Of a DNA stretch of 64,000 nt, positions 8,620-20,766 are shown in pieces (position 1 is the stretch's first letter; the number at the start of each line of letters is the position of its first letter). The position numbers were made by a program, and so were the translations under genes. The stretch covers positions 3,720,001 through 3,784,000 of the forward strand of contig JAJEKV010000064.1 in NCBI GenBank assembly GCA_021234155.1, given 5' to 3'. Under the pieces are notes generated by a model. It was given only the letters and a program-made list of their open reading frames with translations, did no database searches and was not told the origin of the DNA. The DNA comes from Isoetes taiwanensis (taxonomy: Eukaryota > Streptophyta > Lycopodiopsida > Isoetales > Isoetaceae).

Positions 8620-9284
8620 TCCGTGGCCAAGCCTTCGGGAGAGGACCTTTGGGGCGAACTGCTTCCGGAAGGTTTTAAAGGTCCGTCTTCTGGCGTCAAC
8701 ACCCTCCCTCTACGTGATGACATTGTGCAAGATCCTGGTCGAATCCGACTAGGATATGGCCTCCGAAACGTAAACCCTGTGCGTTGCTAGGTTATTGAAG
8801 GGTTTACGTTATGAAGGTCGAGATTTAGTCAGTTGCACTTGGGACATGGTCAAGAAGCTACAGTTAAAAACATGAAGCAACAGGAACTGAAGGAATGGGG
8901 TTTGGATCTATTGACCATCCCAAATGATCCCAAACAATTTTGCTACTGCAAAAGGCACTCTTGGCTTCTATTTGCCATTATGGGAAGGGGGTAAATCAAA
9001 ACCCCATCCTGTCAATTCCTATTGCTTCGCGTTTTCAATTGCAGCGTCTCGGCCATGTCCCAATTGCAATCGACAAAAACTCGGCCTTTAAAACGTAAAC
9101 CCTTCAATAACCTAGCAACACACAGGGTTTACGTTTCGGAGGCCATATCCTAGTCAGATTCGACCAGGATCTTGCACAATGTCATCACGTAGAGGGAGGG
9201 TGTTGACACCAGAAGACGGGCCCTTAAAACCTTCCGGAAGCAGTTCACCCGAAAAGTCCTCTCCTGAAGGACCTTGGCCACGGA
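8620..9284. mobile_element. Foldback element, ~665 bp, with ~290 bp inverted arms
   Basis: 8620-8908 matches the complement of 8997-9284 almost throughout. CGTAAACCCTGTGCGTTGC, for example, faces its complement near 9110-9130. About 90 bp separate the arms. Such long imperfect arms suggest a foldback/MITE-type element or an inverted-duplicate insertion. Transcripts would form a long hairpin. No gene is inside. Confidence 0.8.
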
Positions 9285-9350
9285 CAGGCATGTTGGAGCC
9301 CACATGGCATGTTTGAGCCACCTTGGCATGTTGGAGCCCGCGTGGCATTG
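9285..9350. repeat. Inverted block of the 19-bp minisatellite
   Basis: Units reading GGCATGTTTGAGCCACCTT continue from the right foldback arm. They are the reverse complement of the 7263-7850 units. Confidence 0.8.
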
Positions 9351-10165
9351 TACAAGTTTCGCTGGACTTCACAAGTTCCCAACATTTGCATGTTACCAAA
9401 TTGTGTCCAACAATGCTGGGCACCATAACTAGATTCTCATATTGGTTCCATTTTTGTCTTGGATTAGTTGAAAACGCTAGAAATGCCAATATGGCACTCC
9501 TAAAGTCTAGGCACCTAGAAGAAAAACACGTCGATATTATCCTAAGAACCAATAGGTTTTGGACATGCCACACTAATTTGAAGTTGACCTCTTTTAGATT
9601 TTGCATAAGAATTGAAGCTAAAAACACTAGCTACTAAGCTACATGATTCTAGTGATTTAATCTGGATGAGACTATTGCCTATTGGGAGAACAGTGTTGGG
9701 CAAGATTTTTATGTCCCATCGAAAAAGTTCTTATGGTTACTTTGGTCAATGGAATATCTTGTGTTTAGAGCCGAACCTTCCTTTGTCTTAATTAAAAACC
9801 CATAAGAAAACTTGCTAGAAGTTTTCGATATATACTAGCTTCGCCAGAAGACTTTCAATTTCAACCGGTTGGTTAGTGTTCCCTAAATTTTTTCCAGATC
9901 TCATTGAGAATTGAAAATAAGGACTTATTGAGCTTATACAACCAAGAAGATGGTGCAGTGCACGTCCCAACCATTTTGGTTATGGCTTGAACATAGCAGG
10001 ACCCCAAAGATACCCCGCTAGAAGTAGTGGAACATAGATTATCATAGGTTGAAAATTAAAATTGAGAATTAATATATGTGTGAGAAAAATGCACCATCAA
10101 ATTCCCCCCTTGCTTTCTTTCTCCAGCTATGGCGATTTGTGAGCATGTCTGGTGCTATAGCACTA
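9351..10165. other. No gene recognised
   Basis: AT-rich sequence with frames open on both strands near 9323-9637 but no protein signature. Nothing else was seen. Confidence 0.4.
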
Positions 10166-10262
10166 TCGTTCGAGCTAGAACATGCCCCAAGGCTAGAACA
10201 TGCCTCCTTGGCTCAAACATCCCACATAGGCTCAAACATGCCCCTAGGCTCAAACATGATCA
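10166..10262. repeat. Short outlying block of the 19-bp minisatellite
   Basis: About five degenerate units (GCTAGAACATGCCCCAAG, GCTCAAACATGCCCCTAG) lie in the plus orientation. They show that the repeat once spread over at least 3 kb. Confidence 0.75.
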
Positions 10263-12810
10263 CGTTTTGCGGGCAAAAAATCTTGTAGGAACTTTGGAGT
10301 TTCTATACAAAATTCGGCAAATACTCCTTAGCTTATATGCAAAATCTAGTGGAGCCTGACATACAATGGCAGATTATTTTAAATAAAGGTACTGGGGATT
10401 CTGAAGCATGGCCACTGGAGTCATAAAAATGCATAATTTATTTGTTCTTTGGATGAAAAATGATCTTGTATGAAATATCACCTGAGTCTGGATCGGGACA
10501 TCGTTGATGCCCCATGGAGAAAAGGGGCATCATGGGATGGGGGCATGGGATGACGTGACAGTGGCCATAAACTTTGCAAATCTTTTTACAAAAAATTTTG
10601 AAGGGAAAAAAGTTTCTAATCAAAAATGATTTTTGGTTTGGATGGACCATTGGTTTTTTTTGCAGATATCTTCTTCCCTTTGAAAATATTTTCTTCCCTT
10701 CAAAAAAGAACATAGGATATTATTAGAATGACAGACCCTTTGATCTGAAAGCTGCCCTTTTGGTTCACTGCATACAGGCAGTAGGACCCAGATTTGGCTT
10801 CGGCATCCAAACAAATCGTGGAGCTTTGTGGGTTTATTGGTGCTTTCGATGTTGGAGCTTCATTTTGTGCACCTGTTGTAGTATTACTTGGGCAAAGGCA
10901 TCCTTGGCATGCAACATGCAACCAAAGCTTTTTTTTACAAATCCCTTGATGACATGCCTTCCTTGGCCCAAAATCTCTCGCACCCTGACCTGTCTGTGTT
11001 CAATGTGCTGGTCGGCTGGACTATGTTATGTTAGAGCTCCAGCGATGATCTTAGAGTGTGTTTTGTTTGTTTGATTGTTTTTTGCTTCTCAACATCGATC
11101 TACAACAAGAAATTTTACGTTGGCTTTGTCTTTGCAGTCATTCGACATTTTTGATGTTTGCAACAAGGTGTCTGAAGCATATTTCCGGCAACAAACTAGG
11201 TGTTTGAGGGGATGATTAACCTCAGTCGACTCAGTTTTAGGGATCTCAAAGGCCTTGGTTGGGCTGGTGCTGGGTATCCTGCAAATGCCATGGAGGTCCA
11301 ATTTTTCCACCTCTGTCCTGAGTAAACAGGGGGCTTTGCCACGTGTACGGTGGCAAGACCCCTATATATTGAATCATTGGTGGTAATTTCGTAATCCAAT
11401 GGCTTTTCATTATTGGCTTTGTTTTTTTTAATTTTGGCAGACCAAAAAAATGACGTGTCCCATACAAAAAACCCTATAACGAAAAAACAATAGAGCTTTG
11501 GGCGGCTTCCTATTAGCATTGCACATTGCACCTAGGTTTCACCCTTGTGCCTTGTAGGGCAACATAAATGGGCCCTTTGTCAATGGTGAAATAAAAAAAA
11601 AAAGGCATGTTATAATTCGATCCTATATAGCGGCTCAGATGAGTGGTTCAGATCGTGATCCAAGTCGTGCAATCCTATTGGCCGAAAAATAACGGTCGAG
11701 ATTAACAACTCAGATTGCTTGCATTGTGTTTTTTTCGAACCGCTTCAATCTCCCTTCTTTCCCGCTTCTCATTTCCCGCTTTTGATCTCCGGCTTCACCG
11801 CTTCTTCTGAAGTTCTGATCTCCTATCTCGCTTGTTTACCGCTTCTTCTGATCTCCTATCTCGCTTGTTTGCTGATCTCCAGCTTCTGAACCCGGTTCTC
11901 CTGTTTTTTATCCACGACTTTTGAACCAGCTTTTCCGCTTTCTGGTCCATTTTGTTTTCTTCAGAAGCGGTGCTGTTACAGAAGAGGAGTTGTCCTTCTC
12001 AAGATAAATTAGCACATTAGAGCAATTTGAAGCGGTATTTAGAAGATCAGCTGGGTGTTGAGTATGGCGTTGGATCGAAACCGAGTTGCTGCACTGGTTT
12101 CTGCACTTCCGATCCATCTGATTCTAGCACCTTTTTTTTTTTCCCATCAAATTTCGATGTCAGATTCTCATTTTCTTTTTCACAGCTGCTTATACATCAA
12201 CGGATATGCAATCGATTTGGATCCAAGGCTTCGATCACGTTTTCCTGGACTCCTTTCAATGAATCTGCTGCTTCACTGTAGAAATCATCAATCCGGTCAT
12301 GGTTTTGCTTAGGTTTTTGGATTCCTCAAGTTATTGGGTTCTTGAAATTTGAGCTTTGTTCTTTAGAGTAGAACAAAAGAAGAAAACTTATGCTGGACGG
12401 TATTCAGCCAAACTAACGCCTCTGCTTAGCTAAATTTCAGAACCATATGAGGATTCAGAGATGAATATTTTGCATAGAGCAGCAAATGGCGGTAAGAGCT
12501 GCATTCGGCTGCAAATTTTTAGCCTGCATCAGAATATGAAGGGTTTTGAAGGAAAGGGAATATCATTGTGCAAGCAAACAACGTATGGCAAAATATTTGG
12601 GGATTGCTCAAGCAATTTTTAATTCTTGGTAATGACTTCCTTTTCTTTTTGGATTGATAGGTCTACTATACAAAGGAGAATTCATGCAGAGCACAAGGCC
12701 TCAATGCAAGCTTGGGGCTGTAAGATCCATAAATTTGCTAGGAACGAGGTCTGTAATCCTATCCTCAATAATGGTTGCACTGATGGTTTCCATAAACTGC
12801 ACTTTCTGGG
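10263..12810. other. No gene recognised; a CT-rich promoter-like stretch
   Basis: I see no supportable coding region. At 11620-12000 there is a TATATAG motif followed by repeated CGCTTCTTCTGATCTCC-type CT-rich DNA, resembling a plant 5' leader. It could be a captured promoter fragment. A T-rich/A-rich inverted patch lies near 10570-10710. Confidence 0.35.
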
Positions 12811-12814
12811 AAGG

Positions 12815-12845
12815 GACTCGCGAGAGACACAAAACCGGCCGATAG
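12815..12845 (+). repeat. Direct repeat pair with 13834-13873
   Basis: GCGAGAGACACAAAACCGGCCGA occurs here and again at about 13850-13872. The left copy is just before the A-rich block. The right copy directly follows the 13711-13832 repeat, suggesting a ~1 kb repeated or rearranged end. Confidence 0.7.
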
Positions 12846-13384
12846 GCTTGTCATTCATCACAGCAGCAGTATACAATGTGTGGAAAAACTAGGGAGAGAG
12901 AGAGGGGATAGCCGACCATAGGAACAATATCGGACTACCCCCTAAAAAGAAATTTGCCAAGGCAAAATAAAAGGGTAATGGCGACAACTTCTCACCGGGA
13001 TAAAAAACCCCGCCCTTTCGGGTTTTCGAGGAAAACCCTAATGAGAAATGGTCGCCAACAACCTTGAATGTGTTGCCTGGAGAATGGAGAGAAACGAGTT
13101 GATGGCGAACACAAAATAGAGCACGACCCCAGCCAACGGCAAAAGCCTCCCCCGAATGTGTCCATGGAGAACCGAAGGAGAGGGGTGATGGCGAACAGAA
13201 ATAGAGCAGGACCCCAGCAGACGGCGGAAAACGGCGGAATCCTGCAAGCAATACCAAAAAACTCCCAAAAAGAACACCCGTAAATGGTCAGAGAAAACAA
13301 ACAGCACAAGCTGCACCAAGAAGGTCCGAAAATGAAAACAGAGGAAAAAAGAACATAACAGAAAAAGATCATAGGGTGGAAAAA

Positions 13385-13545
13385 GCATCACCCAGCAGGT
13401 GGAGAACCATTATGTAAAAACATGCATCACCCTCGAGGTGGAAATAAACAGCGTAAAGCATCACCCAGCGGGTGGAGAACCATTATGTAAAAATATGCAT
13501 CACCCTCGAGGTGGAAATAAATAGCATCACCTGCAGGTGGAGAAC
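13385..13545. repeat. GCATCACCC-GGGTGGA hairpin repeats (tandem)
   Basis: Short palindromes such as CATCACCCAGCGGGTGG, CATCACCCTCGAGGTGG and CATCACCTGCAGGTGG occur five times. Some are in a ~74 bp tandem unit with AACCATTATGTAAAAA. Two more are at 15163-15210. Confidence 0.8.
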
Positions 13546-13710
13546 AACACAACAAGAGGGCAATGGAACAGAAACATAAGAATAGCAGGGCGATGGAACA
13601 GAAACATAAGAATAGCAACACTCACAGGTGGAGAACAAAGAGGCATGAACAACAAAAAATACAAATGAAAAAGACTCATGCGCCACCGTCAGCAGGGCGG
13701 GAAGGGAGGG

Positions 13711-13832
13711 AAGCCACGAGAGGAGAAAAAGAGCTGCTGTGAGAGGACGCCGATAACCGAGCCAAAATGAAAATGGCCTAATATGGGCCGTCCCTTCCTA
13801 ATGGCGATCCGATGGCTCGGATCGATGGGATT
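13711..13832 (+). repeat. Direct repeat, left copy (pairs with 20640-20766)
   Basis: The copy starts AAGCCACGAGAGGAGAAAAA and ends GGATCGATGGGATT. It is nearly identical to 20640-20766 apart from small indels. The pair brackets ~6.8 kb of A-rich DNA. The repeats are too short for typical LTRs and lack TG...CA ends. Confidence 0.85.
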
Positions 13833-15159
13833 CTCGGGAAGGACTCAAGCGAGAGACACAAAACCGGCCGACTACCAAAGGACTTCCTCAACTATAAGCC
13901 TAGTCGCTATAAAACCTCCGTGTGAAGCCGATAGTAAGAAGATACTCCTGCCACCACCCCCGAGCAGTCGGATAGGATAAAGGATGCAGAGAGAAAGGAG
14001 AGGAGCGAAAAAGAGAGCCGCCGGACGGAGGATCGAAGAGATGATAGGAACCAGTAGAAATTAGGCGCTGAAGGATAGTGATGGGGCATGCGAATGAAGG
14101 CAAGCGAGCTAAAGAAATCGTGATGACCACGGCAAATTGGTCTCGCTTTGGAGTGGCAGGAGGAGAAAGGAAACCGTGGTCCGAAAAGTCCGAAGCTACA
14201 TGTTGATTGAGAACCAAGGCCATGAAGCGGTTTTTGAGTGGGGGGAGAAAACGAAGCTGAAGAAGAAGAGCCGGAAGCGCCTGCTATGGACGGTATCAGC
14301 TCAATGACCTGAAAAAAGGAAAGGACATTAGAAAAAAAACAATGAAAAGAAAAGCACGCCGCCATGATGACGAAGCGCCCCAGCAACAAGGCGATGAAGA
14401 AACAAACCACGTTAACGCGTACAATGCACATATGATATGAATGCAGATCACGGAATGTCAATATGCGGGAAAAGAGGTCAAACCATAAACTAGATAAAGG
14501 AAGATGAATATCAAGAGTGGTAAGGTGAACCTAAAAAGCAACGTCGCAAAGCTTACCAATACAAGACAAACACCAACAGAATGAGCCAGCTCAGAGGAAT
14601 GTCAAGAAAAAAGAGGTTGACAACAAGAAGTCTAAAGCAAAGAAGTTCATAATGAGGAGAGTGAAAATGCCAAGGTCCGGTTCAGGGTAGCATAGGAGAA
14701 ATGTGTAGTGATGTCAGAAGACAAATACCATATGCAAAAAGCCATGAATAAAGGCCCCAATAGGAAAACAAACTTTGGCAAACGAGGGATGAGATCGAAG
14801 AAGAGAATGGAGACATACTAGCACCGAGCAAAAGGAAGGTCAAGAAGGAAACTAAAGGTAATTCGGAGCACAACGTAAAAGAAAAAATGAGGCGTAACTT
14901 CATAAACTATAAGCCCAGCCACCGCGAAACCGCCAGGTGTCGACTCAGGTGACGAAGCGCGTAGCGAGGGTGAGACGAAGAGGAGTGCCAACGACCGTGA
15001 GCACGAGAAGGATGGGAACAGGTAGAAGGCACCCATGAACGATTAAGGAGAACAAGAATGTGCATAATGGTGAAGCGACAAATTGCAAAACTACAAGCAC
15101 CCAAATTGATGTGAGCGATTAGAAATGAGAAAAAATCAACAATTCATGAAAAAAGAGGG

Positions 15160-15212
15160 GATAGCATCACCCGGGGGGTGGAGAAAAGCATCACCCAGCG
15201 GGTGGAAGAAAA
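15160..15212. repeat. Two further GCATCACCC-GGGTGG hairpins
   Basis: AGCATCACCCGGGGGGTGGA and AGCATCACCCAGCGGGTGG lie in tandem. They are the same family as 13385-13545. Confidence 0.75.
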
Positions 15213-15630
15213 ACACATGATAAACAGAAATTTATGTCCAAATATAGCTAAATAGCAAATATGATGTATAAGGGTAGCACAATGCATAATGATAGCGAGC
15301 GACAAATGAAGTCCCCAAAAAGACAATAAAGTTATGTTTTAAGCCCAAGGATAAATACGAGAAAAGAGGAATGCAAGCCAATGAACAAATCAACAGGAAA
15401 ATAACCACAGACAAGAGCCCAGCGGCTAGAAAAAGTGTAAAACACGATCGCCTTAATAACAACATGAACAATGCTATAATCCCCAAACCACATCAGAGTA
15501 TATACCGACAGAAAGTAGGATACGAAAAATGATCGAGTGAGCAGGGCAAAATAATGGACGAAGCTCCCCATAACTAAAAAATCAAGGAAAGAATATACAA
15601 TATGAAAATACGACATGAAGTTTAAACCAA

Positions 15631-16232
15631 TGAGGTGAATAGGCTTCAAAGGATAAATATGGTGCAAAAGAGCTCGCAAATGCAAAAACATGACAAAGTG
15701 CAAAAAACATGGCAAGGAGAAGAATGTAAAAGGTTGAATGAGTATAAGGAAGTGCCAAACGCAACATGCGGCATATCCAGAAAAAGATAAATAGCACAAA
15801 TACAAATGACGTGTAATACTAAGGCCAGAAAACCAAAAACTGAAAAGAACAAGGCAAGAACACAACGCCAAACGACAAGGTGCCAAATCGGACTTAAAAG
15901 AGGTCAAACCATAAACCAGATAAAGGAAGATGAATATCAAAAGTGCTAAGGTGAGAGTGGAATTCATGAGGTGAATAGGCTTCAAAGGATAAATATGGTG
16001 CAAAAGAGCTCGCAAATGCAAAAACATGACAAAGTACAAAAAACATGGCAAAGAGAAGAATGTGAAAGGTTGAATGAGTATAAGGAAGTGCCAAACGCAA
16101 CATCGCGACGATCCGAGAAAAAAGCTAAATAGCACAAATACAAATGACGTGTAATACTAAGGCCAGAAAACCGAAAACTGAAAAAAACAATTGCAAGAAC
16201 ACAACGCCAAACGACAAGGTGCCAAAAAGGAC
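15631..16232 (+). repeat. 336-bp tandem duplication
   Basis: 15631-15895 and 15967-16232 are near-identical (both run from AGGTGAATAGGCTTCAAAGG to AACGACAAGGTGCCAAA). A further partial copy of the intervening piece (GAGGTCAAACCATAAAC...) is at about 14476-14525. Confidence 0.9.
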
Positions 16233-17199
16233 TCGGTAGCCCCTAGCAACGAGGGTCATGAGATCGTTAAGGGACATCGACATTATCTCTATATTGTCTC
16301 TACATTGGCTCTATATTGTTTCTATCAGGGACATATGTACACAGTCCAAAAGAGTCGATTCATGATAAATAACCAATCCCCCTATAGAAATGGAAAATAC
16401 CCACATTCATGTATCTAGATAAAATTGAGTAAGCCACCACGTGAAGAAAAAGTGGCAGAGATATCGGTCCACCAACCTAAAGCCCATAAAGAACCAATAA
16501 AAGAAAAATCATCGAACACATAAAATGCATGTATCTAAGCAAAACGGAGGAGCCATAGCCCATAAAAAAATCAATAGAATAAAATCATCTAGCACATAGA
16601 AAAAATGCATGTATCTAAGCAAAATGAAGGAACCACCATATGATACAAAAAATGTTTCCATTGATCGTATTCTAAGACAAGAAACCGTCAAAGAGTAGGT
16701 CCCATTATGTCTAGCAATGTCAAAGGCAACTCTAGATGCGAAAACAAGAAGAGAACCCGGTATAGTACTCATAAGAACCACCAAAAATCAATAATCGGAA
16801 AAGAATACTACAAAGGAACTTACCATAGTAAATATGTGAACAACAAGCATCGACATGACCCTAAGCAAAAAACCCCCAACATATGGAATACTTGGAACAC
16901 AAGCCCTGTAGCAATATTGAAAATAACTAAGATGGCATACACAAGTCAGGTAACAATATTTAAACAACTGGCAACAGACATAAAAAGACAAAGTGCAACC
17001 TGGCAAATGTGATGAATAAATCTCGGGCAATCAAAAGAATGAAACCATGAGAATGCAGCATATAAAATAGAAAAACAACAAAGACAAAATTCAGAACAAA
17101 CAACACATAGGCCACGAAAAGAAACTAAAGTAAAAATCGCGGGCCGAACATAAACCCGGAAAATCAACCTGGAATAACCCGCACAAACATGTTGAAGAG

Positions 17200-17930
17200 T
17201 CGCGGTGCATCCAAAAAATAAGATAAACCACAAGTGCAAAAAATAAAACCCAACAACTATGGGAAACCTAGAATGTAGAAGATAATACCACCCGAATAAC
17301 GTATACCACCTGAGCCAAGGGTAGTGCATCACACATAAGATATAAACACAAGTGCAAAAGATAAAACCCAAACCACCATGGGGAAACCCTAAACACAGAA
17401 AAGAATGCCACATATAACCACATGGGAACCACAATATAAAAAATAACATACAAAAGAGATACATGTCGGAGAAATAACACGCAATTAAGGCCATACTGCA
17501 ACCTACCATGGAAATGGAATGCCTCAATGTAAAAAAGACAAATGCAACCCGGAAGATGGTGGCCACAAATCTAAAGGCAATAAAAAGATAATAAACCAAG
17601 AGACTGCAGCGTAGAATTATGAAAACAAGACAACATCCCAAGTAACCGACCACAAGACGAAAACGAGGTAAAAAGTGAGCCAGAACATAAACAAGAGAAA
17701 AAACAGCGCGAGGAGAGCATAGACCCATTTAAATAGTATGGTGCATCGAATCCACGATTAAAACACAAGTGCAAAGAAGAAAAATCCGAAAACAACCATG
17801 AAAAAGCCACAAATTCAAAGGATAATGTCACATATATAAAAACTAGATGTCCATCAACTTGGAAAAGGTAACATACGAAAGAGATAACATGGGAGGGAAA
17901 AACCACCCCCTAAAACAAAAGCCCCTAGAT
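17200..17930 (+). repeat. Diverged repeats around ACAAGTGCAAAAGATAAAACC
   Basis: Three or more diverged copies (near 17228, 17350, 17765) share ACAAGTGCAAA, AACCATGGG-like and CACATATA-like blocks. This is old tandem structure inside the A-rich block. No coding sense is visible. Confidence 0.55.
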
Positions 17931-19284
17931 GCCTCATATTCTAATGCAATTATGAATAAGACATGAGAAAAACATAACAATCGAAAACCCCGCATAGGAA
18001 AAAGAAAAGGGACACCCAAATGATAGAAAATATAATGTAAATGTGACTCGTAATTCCCTCCGAGGGTATATGTAAAGGGGGCATAAGATAACCTATGTAA
18101 CCATTATAAAAAATCAAAGGCTATGAAAAGGCCATGATAAGTAAAATAGGGAGCATAAGACAAATAGTAACCGATGGAGAAAATATGTTGAAAAGAGGAA
18201 CAAACGCCAGATAAATGAGATGATCCAATGAATATAGGCAACTGATCATGCATATCGTAGAGTCAAAAGTGCCAGTAAGCACAAATGAGAAGAAAAAGAT
18301 GCCAAACCCATAATTAAATGCAAATACCAAACCCAATCCCCATGAACAATAGTTGAAAATAATTATGTAGGCAGCTAACTAAAACATAAAACTAACTAAA
18401 ACATAAAACGACTTGAACAATATAAAAATTGTGAGCTAAGGAAACATAAAAGGCTAAGAGACATGGACGAACCCAGAGCGACGAAACAAGTGCCGCATTG
18501 GAACATACAAACGCGAAACAAGCTAACAAAACAAATTTCAAATCTTTCTGTGGGAAATCCGGAAAAAGAGAAAATCCAAATCCACAGGAGAAAAAAGGTA
18601 AGAGCAAACCATATGCGTGCCATCGCCGTGCGCTGCAGCCTCCTATAAGGGAAGAAAAGCAATCAGAAAGGGAAGGGAAAAGAAGAACTGCCATAGGTGT
18701 GCTCTGCCATCGCCATCTCCGGCTGCATGCTCGTCACGATAGCTGCTGGCCGACCTGTGGATAAAGGAGGAATGAAAAGACAGGAAAAGATCGCCACCAT
18801 AGCCGCTTGTTTGTTGCCGAGTGGCCATCTCCACTCTGTGACTTGAAGTCGCTCCAGCGCCATCTGGAAAAATCGAGCTCCAAGGCATGGTCCGAAAAAT
18901 CCTGAATCGACATGGCCCAATCTGTAAATCTGTTCAGAGAAAAAAGAAACGAAAATAACAAACAAGAAACAAGGGTCTGATCCAGCCCGAAAATTTGAAA
19001 ACAACCATCCTTAGAAACAAGTGGAGCAGGGGTGAAATGAAACGCGAAGTCCAGAAGCCAACTGCGCAGAGGCCTACTAAATGGACAAGCTCATACCTGA
19101 GAGGCCTGCTAGATGGACAAGCTCATACCTGCATCTGCCCACGTAGCATGGAGCATAGGAAAAATCCATGCATCCACGCAAGTCGCATGTAGCATATAGA
19201 GGAAGCGTCAACGAGGAATCGAAAAGAGACCGTGGCATGATCTACTTGGAGAAGAAGCTAGAAAGGATCAGGCGTCATGTGAGA

Positions 19285-19500
19285 AACAATATAATATCAT
19301 AAAGCTTAAAAAGAAAGGTTTTTAACCATTTATATCAAAACAACAAGAACATAATAAAAGAGAACGTTTCAATACCGTTATCTACAAACAAGGAACCCTA
19401 TAAGGAGTAAATGCATGCGAAAAACATTATAATATCATAAAGCTTAAAAAGAAAGGTTGCGAGAAACATTATAATATCATAAAGCTTAAAAAGAAAGGTT
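19285..19500 (+). repeat. Three copies of a ~32 bp repeat
   Basis: ATAATATCATAAAGCTTAAA followed by AAGAAAGGTT occurs at about 19291, 19429 and 19469. The last two copies are almost adjacent. They lie just left of the tRNA-like sequence and may be its tail. Confidence 0.8.
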
Positions 19501-19514
19501 AGGAAAAGATGAGT

Positions 19515-19585
19515 TCTAAGCCGGATTTGAACTTGGGTCTTTGCTACAATGGATTTAAACCTTAACCAACTAGACTAGTAGATGT
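19515..19585 (-). ncRNA. tRNA-derived sequence (SINE head or decayed tRNA)
   Basis: The minus strand has an A-box-like TAGTCTAGTTGGTTAAGG (19560-19577) and a B-box-like AAGTTCAAATCC (19522-19533) at tRNA-like spacing. Arms are imperfect, so this is probably not a working tRNA. RNA polymerase III promoter boxes of this kind define SINE heads. The 32-bp repeats to its left would be the SINE body or tail. I cannot assign an anticodon with confidence. Confidence 0.45.
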
Positions 19586-20639
19586 GTAATAAATTAAAAA
19601 CCAAGGGTTTAATAAGAACTGTAAACAAACACAAACAAACCTAACAAGGGACTCTGTTTGTGCGAGGACAAGGCCGGAATGGCAAAGCAAGGTCAGAACA
19701 GGTCGGGATGGCGAGGAATCATGCCGAATAGGAGTGTGAGAGGCCGTTCTACGGCTTGTTCTATCTGCAAGCTTCTAGGTATGCAATTGTAGAGCTTGAG
19801 GAACCCATATCTGAAAACATTCTGGAAGAAAACAGAGATGATCAAGAGGCATCTGCTTAGAATACAACAGAGGTTTAAATTGAAGAAAAATCCCTTTCTG
19901 CAGAAGTAAAACAGGATAAGCGTAGTCTGAGCCCATCGCTGTAGGAAGAGGCAAAGGTGAAGGCTACGAGAAAGAAAACAACGAAGTAGAAGAGCGGGTT
20001 GGTTGGAGCAGATCGAAGCAGGGAGATGGCCACATGGAAGAGATCAAACTAACAATCAGAGGAGAAGAATGAGAATCTGAGCATGATAGAAGAGATTAAA
20101 CCCATAATGAAAAGAAAAAGGGATGATACCAATGAGACTTAGAACCTGGAAACAGATCGAAGTAGGCTACTCCCAGTCGAAAGGATCGGATACAACCACG
20201 GAACTCATCGCTGGTACAGATCGAAGATCGCAGCAAGCCATGCCCAGCCGAAAAGAAGGAACCCGATACCAGCAGAACGGAAAAAACGGACTCCAACGAC
20301 TGCATATGCCGCCCACAAGAATCGTACCACCGAACCATGCATGCTAATAGTAAGATAAGTGCATCCAATAGAAAAGAGAGACATGCACAGCGTGAGAGCA
20401 ACACGGTTAGCAAGATCGAGACAGAAAACATATGAAGAACAAGATTGCACAAAATTGCACAAATCCCGATGATATTGAAACCTTTAAGAGGATGATCAAG
20501 GAAAACTCGCCAAGAAGAAAACCGAGACGACGAGGCTGAGAAGCGATCCAGTAGTGATACCAAACAAGAGATTCGATGAAGAGAAAAACATCGTGGATAA
20601 AGAGAAAAACATCGTGGACAGGGGCAACGTGGACGAAGA

Positions 20640-20766
20640 AAGCCACGAGAGGAGAAAAAGAGCTGCTGTGAGAGGACGCCGATAACTGAGCCAAAATGAA
20701 AATGGCCTAATATAGGCGCTCGTCCCTTCCCAGAATGGCGATCCGATGGCTCGGATCGATGGGATT
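20640..20766 (+). repeat. Direct repeat, right copy
   Basis: Matches 13711-13832. The A-rich block ends exactly where this copy ends, so the repeat probably marks a true element border. Confidence 0.85.

Larger units (their letters stand above)
12890..20766 (+). other. A-rich, T-poor 7.8 kb block with diverged internal repeats
   Basis: The plus strand is strongly enriched in A over T throughout. This removes stops from the minus strand and creates many long, Phe/Leu/Cys-rich minus-strand frames with no domain. Reverse-transcribed elements often have A-rich sense strands, so a non-coding LTR-type derivative is possible but unproven. Direct repeats lie at 13711-13832 and 20640-20766. Confidence 0.5.

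Noticed and set aside
8352-8678. 108-codon plus-strand frame
   Set aside because: Runs into the foldback arm, is opposite to the adjacent LTR remnant and has no recognisable domain.
13900-18700. Many long minus-strand frames, including one of 267 and one of 260 codons, resembling membrane proteins
   Set aside because: They follow from the T-poor plus strand. They are Phe/Leu/Cys/Tyr-rich throughout, lack motifs, and duplicate along with non-coding tandem repeats.
13711-20766. Reading the 13711 and 20640 direct repeats as an LTR pair
   Set aside because: They are only ~125 bp, lack TG...CA ends, and no primer site or polypurine tract adjoins them.
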